DNA of 64,000 nucleotides from Roseateles_B sp041905785 (GCA_041905785.1 JAYRKJ010000003.1:186001-250000), one strand, 5' to 3'. Numbered from the stretch's first letter, positions 8,027-16,388 are shown. Numbers and translations: made by a program. Notes: a model not told the origin generated them from the sequence alone.

Positions 8027-9490
8027 ATGATTTCGCGCGAACCCACCATCGCCCGTCTGGCGACCGCCCGCAGCCAGCTGCTGGAACCCTTCGGCCTCAC
8101 CGAGGCGACGCTCGCCAAGGCCTTGCGGCTGATCACCGAGCATCGTGTCGACGACGCGGACCTGTACTTCCAGACCACCCGTGCCGAGGGCTGGAGCCTG
8201 GAGGAGGGCATCGTCAAGAGTGGCAGCTTCGCCATCGACCAGGGCGTTGGCGTGCGCGCCGTATGTGGCGAGAAGACCGCCTTTGCCTACTCGGACGACA
8301 TTTCCGAAAACGCCTTGCTGGACGCCGCCCGCACCGTGCGCACCATCGCGGCCGCCGGCCAGAGCCGTCGGGTCAAGGTGCCGGGCGAGCCGGTGATCGC
8401 CGCCAGCCGCTCGCTGTATGGCGACGCCGATCCCATCGCCAGCCTGGACAGCGCCGAGAAGGTGGCCCTGCTGGAGCGCGCCGAGCGCATGGCGCGAGCC
8501 AAGGATCCCCGCATCGTGCAGGTCATGGCCGGCCTGGCCGCGGAGCATGACGTGGTGCTGATCGCCCGCGCCGACGGCACCCTGGCCGCCGATGTGCGTC
8601 CGCTGGTGCGCCTGTCCATCACCGTGATCGCCGAGCAGGGGGATCGCCGCGAGATGGGCACCGGTGGCGGCGGAGGCCGCTTCGGCCTGGCCTATTTCAC
8701 GGACGAGATGATGGCCTCGTATGCCGAGGACGCCGTCAAGGCGGCGCTGACCAATCTGGAGTCCCGCCCCGCCCCGGCCGGCGAGATGACCGTGGTCCTG
8801 GGGCCGGGCTGGCCCGGCGTGCTGCTGCATGAAGCCGTCGGCCATGGTCTGGAAGGCGACTTCAACCGCAAGGGCTCCAGCGCCTTTGCCGGGCGCATCG
8901 GCCAGCGCGTGGCCGCCAAGGGCGTGACCGTGCTGGACGACGGCACCCTGCCTGACCGCCGCGGCTCGCTCAACGTGGACGACGAAGGCCATGCCTCGCA
9001 GGCCAATGTGCTGATCGAGGACGGCATCCTCAAGGGCTACATCCAGGACGCGATGAACGCCCGCCTGATGAAGGTGGCCCCCACCGGCAACGGTCGCCGC
9101 GAAAGCTACGCCCACCTGCCCATGCCCCGCATGACCAACACCTACATGCTGAGCGGCGACAAGGACCCGGCCGAGATCATCGCCAGCATCGACAAGGGCC
9201 TGTACGCCACCAATTTCGGCGGCGGGCAGGTTGACATCACCAGCGGCAAGTTCGTTTTCTCGGCAAGCGAGGCTTTCTGGGTCGAGAAGGGCCAGATCCA
9301 GTACCCCGTCAAGGGCGCCACCATCATCGGCAACGGCCCGGACGCATTGACCCGCGTCAGCATGATTGGCAATGACATGGCCCTGGACACGGGCGTGGGC
9401 GTCTGCGGCAAGGACGGGCAGAGCGTGCCCGTGGGTGTGGGCCAGCCAACCCTGCGCATCGATGGCCTGACCGTCGGCGGCACGGCTTGA
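8027..9490 (+). CDS. tldD: Metalloprotease TldD
   Basis: The 487-residue protein is the full-length TldD, which with TldE/PmbA forms a heterodimeric zinc protease that degrades unfolded or ribosomally made peptides (microcin B17 maturation, CcdA turnover in E. coli). The zinc motif HEAVGHGLEGD (HExxxH) is present near residue 270, with ADLYFQTTRAEGWSLEEG at the N-terminus and the glycine-rich FGGGQVDITSGKFVF towards the C-terminus. tldE is not in the window. A -10-like TACAAT at 8014-8019 lies just upstream. ATGs at 7976 and 8018 are also in frame; 8027 (MISREPTIARL) best fits the family. Confidence 0.95.
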   Translation: MISREPTIARLATARSQLLEPFGLTEATLAKALRLITEHRVDDADLYFQTTRAEGWSLEEGIVKSGSFAIDQGVGVRAVCGEKTAFAYSDDISENALLDAARTVRTIAAAGQSRRVKVPGEPVIAASRSLYGDADPIASLDSAEKVALLERAERMARAKDPRIVQVMAGLAAEHDVVLIARADGTLAADVRPLVRLSITVIAEQGDRREMGTGGGGGRFGLAYFTDEMMASYAEDAVKAALTNLESRPAPAGEMTVVLGPGWPGVLLHEAVGHGLEGDFNRKGSSAFAGRIGQRVAAKGVTVLDDGTLPDRRGSLNVDDEGHASQANVLIEDGILKGYIQDAMNARLMKVAPTGNGRRESYAHLPMPRMTNTYMLSGDKDPAEIIASIDKGLYATNFGGGQVDITSGKFVFSASEAFWVEKGQIQYPVKGATIIGNGPDALTRVSMIGNDMALDTGVGVCGKDGQSVPVGVGQPTLRIDGLTVGGTA

Positions 9491-9551
9491 TCCCGGTCGC
9501 CGCGGGGTTTGAGCCGCCGCAAAGTGCAGCGCCGGGACAACAAGGCCGGGC

Positions 9552-9581
9552 TTGACGCCGCCGCGCCGCAGCAGGCAGTAT
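9552..9581 (+). promoter_or_regulatory. Candidate promoter for the aroG leader
   Basis: TTGACG at 9552-9557 is a good -35. CAGTAT at 9576-9581, 18 bases on, is a poor -10. If used, transcription would begin at or within a few bases of the leader ATG at 9590, giving a nearly leaderless message. Transcription arriving from tldD is an alternative. Confidence 0.3.
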
Positions 9582-9589
9582 TCGCCACC

Positions 9590-9664
9590 ATGCATTCGCC
9601 GAAGTTTTACTTTGCCTTCTTTTGGTTCTCGCACCGCACCGGCGGAGGAGAGGCGAACGCGTAA
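9590..9664 (+). CDS. Aromatic-amino-acid leader peptide of aroG (attenuation peptide)
   Basis: This 24-codon ORF has codons 6-13 reading FYFAFFWF, that is five Phe, one Tyr and one Trp in eight positions, followed by a hydrophilic tail and TAA at 9662-9664. It resembles in design the E. coli pheL leader peptide. It ends 31 bases before a rho-independent terminator (9696-9725) and 96 bases before aroG. Its 3' end encodes a segment (9639-9650) complementary to the terminator's 5' arm and adjacent bases. Ribosome stalling at the aromatic codons when charged tRNA-Phe/Tyr/Trp is low would favour antitermination. The ribosome site is weak. No homologue search was possible. Confidence 0.85.
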   Translation: MHSPKFYFAFFWFSHRTGGGEANA

Positions 9665-9725
9665 CCCACCAGACACGCAAAGAATCTCCAAGAAACCGCC
9701 GGGCCTCCCCCGGCGGTTTTTTTTT
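9639..9725 (+). promoter_or_regulatory. Transcription attenuator of aroG (antiterminator/terminator pair)
   Basis: Two exclusive structures are visible. Terminator: CCGCCGGG (9696-9703), loop CCTCC, CCCGGCGG (9709-9716), then nine T. Antiterminator: CCGGCGG (9639-9645) pairs with CCGCCGG (9696-9702), and GGAG (9647-9650) pairs with CTCC (9686-9689), which sequesters the terminator's 5' arm. The antiterminator's 5' strand lies in the last codons of the leader ORF. A ribosome stalled on the aromatic codons (9605-9628) leaves it free, whereas one reaching the stop codon masks it. The logic is that of classic attenuation; folding energies were not computed. Confidence 0.8.
9696..9725 (+). terminator. 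Rho-independent terminator before aroG
   Basis: Perfect 8-bp GC stem, 5-base loop and a run of nine T (9717-9725). It lies between the leader peptide and aroG, 35 bases before the aroG ATG, so it acts either as the attenuator or as the tldD terminator. Confidence 0.9.
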
Positions 9726-9760
9726 GCCGCGTCGGTCTCCAAAACTCTGAAAGCCTGACC

Positions 9761-10900
9761 ATGAACGCCAAGACCGCTAGCCCGTCCTCGTCTGCCTCGC
9801 ACCAGGCGGAGCGCTGGTACTCGCCGCAGGACAAGACCAGCCAGACCGACGACGAGCGCATCCGCGACATCACCCCGCTGCCGCCGCCCGAGCACCTGAT
9901 CCGCTTCTTCCCCATCAGCGGCACGCCCATGGAGCGGCTCGTGGTGGGCACGCGCCAGGCCATACGCCGCATCATGCAGCGCAAGGATGACCGCCTGCTG
10001 CTCATCATCGGCCCTTGCTCCATCCATGACCCGGCCGCAGCGCTGGAGTACGCCCGGCGCCTGGTGGTCGAGCGTCAGAAGTACGCCGACACGCTGGAGA
10101 TCGTGATGCGCGTTTACTTCGAGAAGCCGCGCACCACCGTGGGCTGGAAGGGTCTGATCAACGACCCCTACCTGGACGAGAGCTACCGCATCGACGAGGG
10201 CTTGCGCATCGCCCGCCAACTGCTGCTGGAGATCAACCGCCTGGGGCTGCCCGCCGCGGTGGAGTTCCTGGACGTGATCTCGCCGCAGTACATCGGCGAC
10301 CTGATCTCCTGGGGTGCCATCGGGGCCCGCACCACGGAGAGCCAGGTGCACCGCGAGCTGGCGTCGGGGCTGTCGGCGCCCATCGGCTTCAAGAACGGCA
10401 CCGACGGCAACATCAAAATCGCGACGGACGCCATCCAGGCCGCGGCGCGCCCGCACCATTTCCTCTCGGTCCACAAGAACGGCCAGGTGGCCATCGTCGA
10501 GACCAAGGGCAACAAGGACTGCCACGTCATCCTGCGCGGAGGCAGGGCGCCCAACTACGACGCCGAGAGCGTGACCGCCGCCTGCAAGGAGCTGGCAGCG
10601 GCCAAGCTGGACGCCAGCTTGATGGTCGACTGCTCGCATGCCAACAGCTCCAAGCAGCACCTGCGTCAGCTGGAGGTGGCGCGCAACATCGCAGCCCAGG
10701 TGAGCGCGGGCAGTACCCAGATTTTTGGCGTGATGGTGGAGAGCCATCTGCACGACGGGGCCCAGAAGTTCACGCCCGGCAAGGACGATCCCGCCAAGCT
10801 GGAGTACGGCAAGAGCATCACGGACGCCTGCCTGGGATGGGACGACTCGCTGGCGGTGCTGGAGGTGTTGTCCGAAGCCGTCAAGGCCTCCCGCGGCTGA
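9761..10900 (+). CDS. aroG: 3-deoxy-7-phosphoheptulonate synthase (DAHP synthase, class I)
   Basis: The 379-residue enzyme condenses phosphoenolpyruvate and erythrose 4-phosphate in the first step of the shikimate pathway. It is an AroF/G/H-type protein: IIGPCSIHDP, VYFEKPRTTVGWKGLINDP, the LGIARQL-like helix, GARTTESQVHRELASGLSAPIGFKNGTDG, ILRGG and MVDCSHANSSKQ carry the metal- and PEP-binding residues. The N-terminal extension before DITPLPPPEHL is typical of feedback-inhibited class I enzymes; which amino acid inhibits it is not readable with confidence. The leader peptide upstream suggests additional control by aromatic aminoacyl-tRNA supply. aroK and aroB lie about 49 kb away. Confidence 0.96.
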   Translation: MNAKTASPSSSASHQAERWYSPQDKTSQTDDERIRDITPLPPPEHLIRFFPISGTPMERLVVGTRQAIRRIMQRKDDRLLLIIGPCSIHDPAAALEYARRLVVERQKYADTLEIVMRVYFEKPRTTVGWKGLINDPYLDESYRIDEGLRIARQLLLEINRLGLPAAVEFLDVISPQYIGDLISWGAIGARTTESQVHRELASGLSAPIGFKNGTDGNIKIATDAIQAAARPHHFLSVHKNGQVAIVETKGNKDCHVILRGGRAPNYDAESVTAACKELAAAKLDASLMVDCSHANSSKQHLRQLEVARNIAAQVSAGSTQIFGVMVESHLHDGAQKFTPGKDDPAKLEYGKSITDACLGWDDSLAVLEVLSEAVKASRG

Positions 10901-10940
10901 AGGCCCTGGGCTAGGATGCAGAGCACAGGAGGCCCAAGCC

Positions 10941-11252
10941 ATGCGCAGCGAAGTCCAGGTCGTGTTCGGCCCCGGCGAGGAAGTCCATCTGGTGGTCGAT
11001 GCGGCCGAGGTGCTCAGCTTCGAGGCCGCCCGGCGATGGCTGGACGATGAGTTCGTCAGGCATGGCTGCGAGCCCATGCGGGGGTCCGGAAAGGTGCTGA
11101 TCGCTGACAAGGTGCTGGGCGTGGCCGCGGCGGTAGGGGTGCAAGCCCTGCGCGATCCGGCCTTCGGGCTGGACTTCGCGCGGGCGGCCTCCGGGGCTCT
11201 CAGCAAGGCCCTGATCACGGTCGACGTGCCGCGCCTCAGCGTGTCGTTCTGA
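10941..11252 (+). CDS. Hypothetical protein
   Basis: A 103-residue soluble protein that I do not recognise. It opens with MRSEVQVVFGPGEEVHLVVD, a beta-rich start, followed by an amphipathic helix FEAARRWLDDEFVRHG and an alanine-rich central helix, and ends VDVPRLSVSF. An excellent ribosome site AGGAGG at 10927-10932, eight bases before the ATG, and GC-rich third positions support it as real. It follows aroG by 40 bases and may share its transcript, which could place it under aromatic control; no role follows from that alone. No signal peptide or membrane segment is seen. Confidence 0.7.
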   Translation: MRSEVQVVFGPGEEVHLVVDAAEVLSFEAARRWLDDEFVRHGCEPMRGSGKVLIADKVLGVAAAVGVQALRDPAFGLDFARAASGALSKALITVDVPRLSVSF

Positions 11253-11337
11253 CGTTCTGGCCGCCTGGGTCCGCCCGCGGCGCTGTCGGCCGTGGGCAGT
11301 GGTGTGCGCCCCTGCGTGCAGGCGGGCCCTGCCGGCT

Positions 11338-11363
11338 CTTGAACTTTTCCGAGCCGTCCCCAA
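11338..11363 (+). promoter_or_regulatory. Heat-shock (sigma-32/RpoH) type promoter of htpG
   Basis: CTTGAA at 11338-11343, a 14-base spacer, then CCCCAA at 11358-11363 closely match the E. coli RpoH consensus CTTGAA and CCCCAT. The expected start near 11370 leaves about 80 bases of leader before the htpG ATG. The match is by eye, and chaperone genes of this family are classic RpoH targets. Confidence 0.75.
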
Positions 11364-11452
11364 CTGGGCCTGCGCAAGGCGGCGCATGCAGAGCGTGCCG
11401 CCATTCCCACTGACCCACAGACGTCACCACAAACCATTCACGCTTTCACGCC

Positions 11453-13333
11453 ATGGACAAGCACACCCATTCCTTCCAGGCCGAAGTCAAGCAGATCCTG
11501 CACCTGGTCACGCATTCGCTGTACTCCAACAAGGAAATCTTCCTGCGCGAGCTGGTGTCCAATGCCTCCGACGCCTGCGACAAGCTGCGCTTCGAGGCTC
11601 TGGACAACGCGGCCTTGTATGAGGATTCGCCCAATCTGGAGGTGCGCGTCAGCTTCGACGCCGAGGCCCGCACGCTCACCATCAGCGACAACGGCGTCGG
11701 CATGAGCGCCGAGGAAGCCGTGGCCCACCTGGGTACCATCGCCAAGAGCGGCACGCGCGAGTTCATGGCCCGCCTGGAGGGTGACCAGAAAAAGGACGCC
11801 AACCTGATCGGCCAGTTCGGCGTGGGCTTTTACTCGGGCTTCATCGTGGCGGACCGCATCACCGTGGAAAGCCGCCGCGCCGGGCTGAAGGCCGAGCAGG
11901 GCGTGCGCTGGAGCTCCGAGGGTACCGGCGAATTCGAGGTGGAGACCATCACCAAGGCCGGACGCGGCACCGACGTCATCCTGCACCTGCGTGAGGGAGA
12001 GGAAGAGTTCCTCAAGACCTGGCGCCTGAAGTCCATCATCAGCAAGTACTCGGATCACATCTCCTTGCCCATCCTGATGCGCAAGGAGGAGTGGGACGCC
12101 GAGAAGGGCGAGCAGAAGCTCACCGACGAATGGGAGAGCGTCAACAAGGCCTCGGCCCTGTGGACGCGCAGCAAGAGCGAGGTCACGCAGGAGCAGTACG
12201 AGGACTTCTACAAGCAGATCTCCTACGACACCGAGGCTCCGCTGGCCTACACCCACAACCGCGTGGAAGGCCGCAGCGAGTACACGCAGCTGCTCTACAT
12301 CCCCAAGAAGGCGCCCTTCGACCTCTGGAATCGTGACAAGCGCGGCGGCGTGAAGCTCTACGTCAAGCGCGTCTTCATCATGGATGATGCCGAGGCGCTG
12401 ATGCCCGTCTACCTGCGCTTCGTGAAGGGCGTGATCGACTCGGCCGACCTGCCCCTGAACGTCAGCCGCGAGCTGCTGCAGGAGAGCCGCGACGTGAAGG
12501 CCATCCGCGAGGGTTCGACCAAGCGCGTGTTGTCCATGCTGGAGTCCCTGGCCAACAGCGAGGACGCCGCCGAGCGCGAGAAGTACGCCGCCTTCTGGAA
12601 GGACTTCGGCCAGGTGCTCAAGGAAGGCCTGGGCGAGGACCACCAGAACCAGGAACGCCTGGCCAAGCTGCTGCGCTTTGCCTCGACGCATGCTGATGAG
12701 GGCGTGAGCCTGGCCGACTATGTGTCGCGCATGAAGGAAGGGCAGGACGCCGTCTACTACATCACCGCCGACAGCCTGGCCGCCGCCAAGAACAGCCCGC
12801 AGCTGGAGGTCTTCCGCAAGAAGGGCATCGAGGTGCTGCTGCTGGTCGACCGCGTTGATGAATGGATGCTGTCGCACCTCTACGAGTTCGAGGGCAAGTC
12901 CCTGCAGTCTGTGGCCAAGGGCGCCATCGACCTGGGCAAGCTGCAGGACGAGGAGGAGAAGAAGAAGGCCGAGGAGGCCGCCGAGGCCTTCAAACCCCTG
13001 CTGGAGAAGCTCAAGACCGCGCTGCAAGGCCGCGCCAAGGACGTGCGCGTGAGCACGCGCCTGGTCGATTCACCCGCCTGCATCGTGGTGGAAGAGGGCG
13101 ACATGTCCGGCCACCTCGCCCGTCTGCTGAAGCAGGCCGGTCAGGCTGCGCCGGCCTCGCTGCCCACGCTGGAGATCAATGCCGACCATGCGCTGGTGAA
13201 GAAGCTGGACGGCAGCGATCGCTTCGACGACCTGGCCCAGATCCTCTTCGATCAGGCCGTGCTGGCCGAAGGTGGTCAGCTCGATGATCCGGCCGCCTAC
13301 GTGAAGCGCGTGAATGCGCTGCTGATGGGCTGA
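11453..13333 (+). CDS. htpG: Molecular chaperone HtpG (bacterial Hsp90)
   Basis: The 626-residue protein has the complete Hsp90 layout. The N-terminal GHKL ATPase domain shows ELVSNASDACDKLRFEAL, the DNGVGMSAEEAVAHLGTIAKSGT region and GQFGVGFYSGFIVAD. The middle domain shows LPLNVSRELLQ and the catalytic-arginine region. The C-terminal dimerisation domain lies after about residue 500. Length and order match E. coli HtpG. It acts in the cytosol in folding and remodelling with DnaK. It stands alone, with a sigma-32-like promoter upstream and a convergent kinase gene downstream. Confidence 0.98.
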   Translation: MDKHTHSFQAEVKQILHLVTHSLYSNKEIFLRELVSNASDACDKLRFEALDNAALYEDSPNLEVRVSFDAEARTLTISDNGVGMSAEEAVAHLGTIAKSGTREFMARLEGDQKKDANLIGQFGVGFYSGFIVADRITVESRRAGLKAEQGVRWSSEGTGEFEVETITKAGRGTDVILHLREGEEEFLKTWRLKSIISKYSDHISLPILMRKEEWDAEKGEQKLTDEWESVNKASALWTRSKSEVTQEQYEDFYKQISYDTEAPLAYTHNRVEGRSEYTQLLYIPKKAPFDLWNRDKRGGVKLYVKRVFIMDDAEALMPVYLRFVKGVIDSADLPLNVSRELLQESRDVKAIREGSTKRVLSMLESLANSEDAAEREKYAAFWKDFGQVLKEGLGEDHQNQERLAKLLRFASTHADEGVSLADYVSRMKEGQDAVYYITADSLAAAKNSPQLEVFRKKGIEVLLLVDRVDEWMLSHLYEFEGKSLQSVAKGAIDLGKLQDEEEKKKAEEAAEAFKPLLEKLKTALQGRAKDVRVSTRLVDSPACIVVEEGDMSGHLARLLKQAGQAAPASLPTLEINADHALVKKLDGSDRFDDLAQILFDQAVLAEGGQLDDPAAYVKRVNALLMG

Positions 13334-13337
13334 TTGC

Positions 13338-13370
13338 GCAAGACCTGACCCCTTGGGGGGCGGGTCTTGC
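13338..13370. repeat. Inverted repeat between convergent htpG and srkA-like genes
   Basis: GCAAGACC (13338-13345) and GGTCTTGC (13363-13370) pair perfectly, with ACCCC/GGGG complementarity inside. There is no T run, so it is not a canonical terminator, but it sits exactly in the 41-base gap between two convergent genes. It contains the CAAGACCTGACCCC motif seen elsewhere in the window. Confidence 0.6.
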
Positions 13371-13374
13371 CTGT

Positions 13375-14472
13375 TCAGGAGAAGCTGTCCCCGTCGAGCT
13401 GGAAGTCGTCATCGTCCTTGAACGGGGGCGATGGCGGCGGCTCATCGGCGGACCGCATCGCCTCCAGCTGCTCCGCCAGCTTGGCTACCTGGTCGTTCCA
13501 GTAGTTGGGCGTGCCGAACCAGGGGAAGGCCAGCGGGAAGGCCGGGTCGCCCCAGCGGCGGGCCAGCCAGGCGCTGTGGTGGATCATGCGCAGGGTGCGC
13601 AGCGGCTCGATCAGGCGGCGCTCGCGCCAGTCGAAGGGGCGGATGGTTTCGTAGCCGTCCATCAGCGCGTCCCACTGCCAGCGCGCGGTGGCCTCGTCAC
13701 CGCTGAGCAGCATCCAGAGGTCCTGCACTGCAGGGCCGGTGACGGCATCGTCCAGGTCCACGAAATGCGGGCCCTGGTCGGGCGTCCAGAGGATGTTGCC
13801 GGGATGGCAGTCGCCGTGCAGGCGCAGCTGCGGCACGTCGCCGAGCGCCTCGAAGGCCAGGGCGATGAGCCTCAGGCATTCGCGCACGCTGCGATCCCAG
13901 CGCGGTGCGATTTCGGGCGGCAGCACGGCGCGCTCCATGAGCCAGGCGCGTGCGGTTTCGCCCGGTTCCGCGCCACACCAGCGCACACGGTGCTCGAAGG
14001 GCTGGCGGGCGCCGACCTGATGCAGCCGGGCGAGCAGCCGGCCAATCCAGCGCAGCACCTCCACGTCTTCCAGCTCCGGTGCTCGGCCCCCATGACGGCT
14101 GGCCACGGCAAAGCGCTGCACACCGATGCGGCCCAGGGTGGCGGGCGCCCCCAGCAGCTCCAGGTCGCCCTGCGGGTGCGCGAAGTACTCGCTGCGCTGC
14201 AGGATCCAGGGGCGGGCGACGGGCACCTCGGCCTCGGCCAGTTCGGCGGCGAAGGCGTGCTCTTCGAGGATCTGCGCTTCGCTCCAGCGGCCGGGGCGAT
14301 AGAACTTGGCCACGGCCACGCGCCCATCCTCCAGGTGCAGCTGCAGCACGCGGTTCTCGTAGGAATTGAGCTGCAGCATGCGGCCATCGCCGCGCAGGCC
14401 GGCGGCCTCCAGGGCGTCCAACATGAATTCGGGCGTCAGCTCGCCAAAGGCGCGGTCGGTGTCGGGCGTCAT
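13375..14472 (-). CDS. srkA: Serine/threonine protein kinase, SrkA/YihE (RdoA) family
   Basis: A 365-residue choline/aminoglycoside-kinase-fold protein that matches stress-response kinase A. SYENRVLQLHLEDGRVAVAKFYRPGRW holds the nucleotide-binding loop and lysine, LRLHGDCHPGNILW is the catalytic HGDxHxxN loop, and FVDLDDAVTGPAVQDLWML supplies the metal-binding Asp. In E. coli this kinase protects against stress-induced death and links to Cpx signalling. The C-terminus is an acidic tail (DDDDFQLDGDSFS). The start MTPDTDRAFGELTPEFML at 14472 fits the family; longer in-frame sequence upstream belongs to the opposite reading of the DUF2726 gene. Confidence 0.93.
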   Translation of the reverse strand: MTPDTDRAFGELTPEFMLDALEAAGLRGDGRMLQLNSYENRVLQLHLEDGRVAVAKFYRPGRWSEAQILEEHAFAAELAEAEVPVARPWILQRSEYFAHPQGDLELLGAPATLGRIGVQRFAVASRHGGRAPELEDVEVLRWIGRLLARLHQVGARQPFEHRVRWCGAEPGETARAWLMERAVLPPEIAPRWDRSVRECLRLIALAFEALGDVPQLRLHGDCHPGNILWTPDQGPHFVDLDDAVTGPAVQDLWMLLSGDEATARWQWDALMDGYETIRPFDWRERRLIEPLRTLRMIHHSAWLARRWGDPAFPLAFPWFGTPNYWNDQVAKLAEQLEAMRSADEPPPSPPFKDDDDFQLDGDSFS

Positions 14473-14515
14473 GCGGGGGGAGGGCCTGCGCGCAGCAGGC
14501 GAAGAAGGAAGGGGC

Positions 14516-15349
14516 TCAGCGGCCACCAGGATAGCGCGGGCCGTCCACCACGACGCCAACGATGTCCTGGCTCGCGTCGGGGCCTGGCGTGGGCTGGTCA
14601 AGGCTGATGTCCAGGTCGCTGTCGTCCAGGCTTTCGTCGCCCTGGGTTTGTATCCCCGTTGCGCTGATGCGCTCGCCGGTGCCGCTGTCAAAGCGGGGGT
14701 CGGGCGCGAAGAAGGAATCCTGGAACACGCTGGAGTCCTGCCAGAGGCTGGCGCCGACGGTGTTGATGGGGCGGCCGGCGTCGCTTGGCGCGCGCTGCGG
14801 CGCCGGGCCTGGACTGGGCGCGCGGGCCGGCTTGGTGCCGGCCTGGGGGCCTCGCACATGGCTGTTGCTGTAAGGCACCAGCAGCTGCAGCTCGGCCGCG
14901 GTGGGCAGCTTGTCCAGTGGGCAGCGGAGATAGCGCACCCGGCAGGCGTTGAGCACGGCTTGCTTGATCTGCAGGCCGCGGCCCTGGTGCTGGCGTTCGG
15001 TGTCCAGGTCGATCGCGGCCAGCACGCGGCCATTGCTGCTGCAGATGGCGAAGCTCACGTTCAGTCCGCCCAGCAAGTCGAACCAGTAACGCACCTCGCT
15101 GGCCTCGCTGGGCTGGCAAAAACGCACCAGCGGCAGCTTGCACAGGATGACGTGATGCGGCAGCGCCTCGCGCAGGAGGCGGTAGACCCGGCGCTCGTCG
15201 GTGCTGAAGACGGGGCGCGGCGTCAGCGGCCATTCGCTGGGCAGCTTGCGCCTGGTGCCGCGCGGACGTTTCCAGAGCCAGGCGGCGCCCAGGGCCGCGA
15301 GGCCCATGCAGGAGGCCAGGGCGATGATCCACGGAATGAGCGTCGGCAT
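14516..15349 (-). CDS. DUF2726 domain protein with N-terminal membrane anchor
   Basis: The 277-residue protein starts MPTLIPWIIALASCMGLAAL, a single transmembrane anchor, followed by a basic stretch and a DUF2726 domain (about residues 45-165: VFSTDERRVYRLLREALPHHVILCKLPLVRF, here split in thought as RRVYRLLREALPHH and LPLVRF, then AAIDLDTERQ and IKQAVLNACRV). DUF2726 is a nuclease-superfamily-like domain with no fixed function. The C-terminal 110 residues are Pro/Ser/Asp-rich and probably disordered. It lies 43 bases upstream of the srkA-like gene on the same strand, so co-transcription is likely. Confidence 0.75.
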   Translation of the reverse strand: MPTLIPWIIALASCMGLAALGAAWLWKRPRGTRRKLPSEWPLTPRPVFSTDERRVYRLLREALPHHVILCKLPLVRFCQPSEASEVRYWFDLLGGLNVSFAICSSNGRVLAAIDLDTERQHQGRGLQIKQAVLNACRVRYLRCPLDKLPTAAELQLLVPYSNSHVRGPQAGTKPARAPSPGPAPQRAPSDAGRPINTVGASLWQDSSVFQDSFFAPDPRFDSGTGERISATGIQTQGDESLDDSDLDISLDQPTPGPDASQDIVGVVVDGPRYPGGR

Positions 15350-15513
15350 GGGCCTCTGGATGCTGCGGGGGAGAGACGTCGGCAGGCCACCGCGAGGGGC
15401 GGCAGCGCCGGGCTGGCGCCAAAGTGTACCCAGCACCGCATCGAAACCGGACGGGCCCCTGCAACCATTGCAGGCGACGGCTTCGCCAAGCCGCTGCCGA
15501 CGGCTGCGCGAGG

Positions 15514-16257
15514 CTATTGCTTGGCCGCCTTGCCGGCGTCACGGTATTGCGATTTGACCTCGGCCACACCGTCGATGAAATCGCCCAAGGCGCGCACATG
15601 GCGCTTGAACTGGAAGTCCAGCTCGGCCATATGCCGTTCGATGGCTTCGCCAACGTGGGACGAGACCGAGTCTGGCGGCAGGCGCAGCCAGGCCTCCGAC
15701 TCGCTGCCGTCGCGCTCCACGGTCGCGCCGGCATTGCGGGCAATCTTGAGCATGGGGGCGTTTTCGCTCAAGGCGTGGATGAACAAGGTCTCGATGCCGC
15801 GGTTGCGGGCGTGCAGGGCGGCGTGCTCGAACAGCCGGGCGCCGAACCCGCGCCCGCGGGCATTGGCCAGCACCGAGACGCCGAACTCGGCCATCGCCGG
15901 CTTGCCCTTGCGCTGGGGTGCCGGCTCATAGGCCAGGTGCGCCATCGCGACCAGCTGCAGGCGGCGGTTGAAGATGCCCAGCACCTCGTCGCGGGCGAAA
16001 TCCAGGCTCATGGCGTATTTGCTGATCTGCTCGTCGCTGGCCGGATAGCCGAAGCGCAGGTAGCGGTCATGCTCGCCGAGGCTCAGGAGATGCGTGAGGA
16101 TGCGCTTGCGATGCCGGCGAGCCAGCGAGCGTATGGGTACCCAGCTGGCAAAGCGCTGCAGACCCAGGCGTGGCGGAAACCAGCCCAGGGCACTTGCTTC
16201 GGGCTCGGGATCGGTGGGGCCTGGATCGGAGAGGGGCGAAGGGTCGTGGGCGGTCAT
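15514..16257 (-). CDS. GNAT-family N-acetyltransferase
   Basis: The 247-residue protein contains a GNAT domain. SLGEHDRYLRFGYPASDEQI matches the N-terminal part of a common proteobacterial GNAT subgroup. AEFGVSVLANARGRGFGARL carries the acetyl-CoA-binding RGxGxA-type loop (R-G-F-G-A), followed by the helix FEHAALHARNRGIETL and the ENAPMLKIARNAGA motif. The acceptor is unknown. The C-terminal about 60 residues form an extension that may be helical. The start at 16257 follows the family; an ATG 15 bases upstream is also open. The gene is divergent from rplM. Confidence 0.88.
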   Translation of the reverse strand: MTAHDPSPLSDPGPTDPEPEASALGWFPPRLGLQRFASWVPIRSLARRHRKRILTHLLSLGEHDRYLRFGYPASDEQISKYAMSLDFARDEVLGIFNRRLQLVAMAHLAYEPAPQRKGKPAMAEFGVSVLANARGRGFGARLFEHAALHARNRGIETLFIHALSENAPMLKIARNAGATVERDGSESEAWLRLPPDSVSSHVGEAIERHMAELDFQFKRHVRALGDFIDGVAEVKSQYRDAGKAAKQ

Positions 16258-16359
16258 GGGCGGCCTCCGCACAGCCGGGGCGGCTGGGGTATGGCTGAAT
16301 ATTAGCGGGCGGGCAGCCGGCCAGCCTTGATCTGATCGGCCTCGCGGCGCAGCATTGGC

Positions 16360-16388
16360 TTGCTGAGTGGGCGTGATTTGGGTAGACT
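16360..16388 (+). promoter_or_regulatory. Sigma-70-type promoter of rplM-rpsI
   Basis: TTGCTG (16360-16365), a 17-base spacer and TAGACT (16383-16388) give a start near 16395. This leaves a roughly 240-base untranslated leader before rplM, long enough for the translational autoregulation by L13 known in E. coli. Confidence 0.55.

Noticed and set aside
7850..11437. A 1195-codon minus-strand open frame across tldD and aroG
   Set aside because: It is antisense to two unmistakable genes; long antisense frames are expected at this GC content and the product has no recognisable domain.
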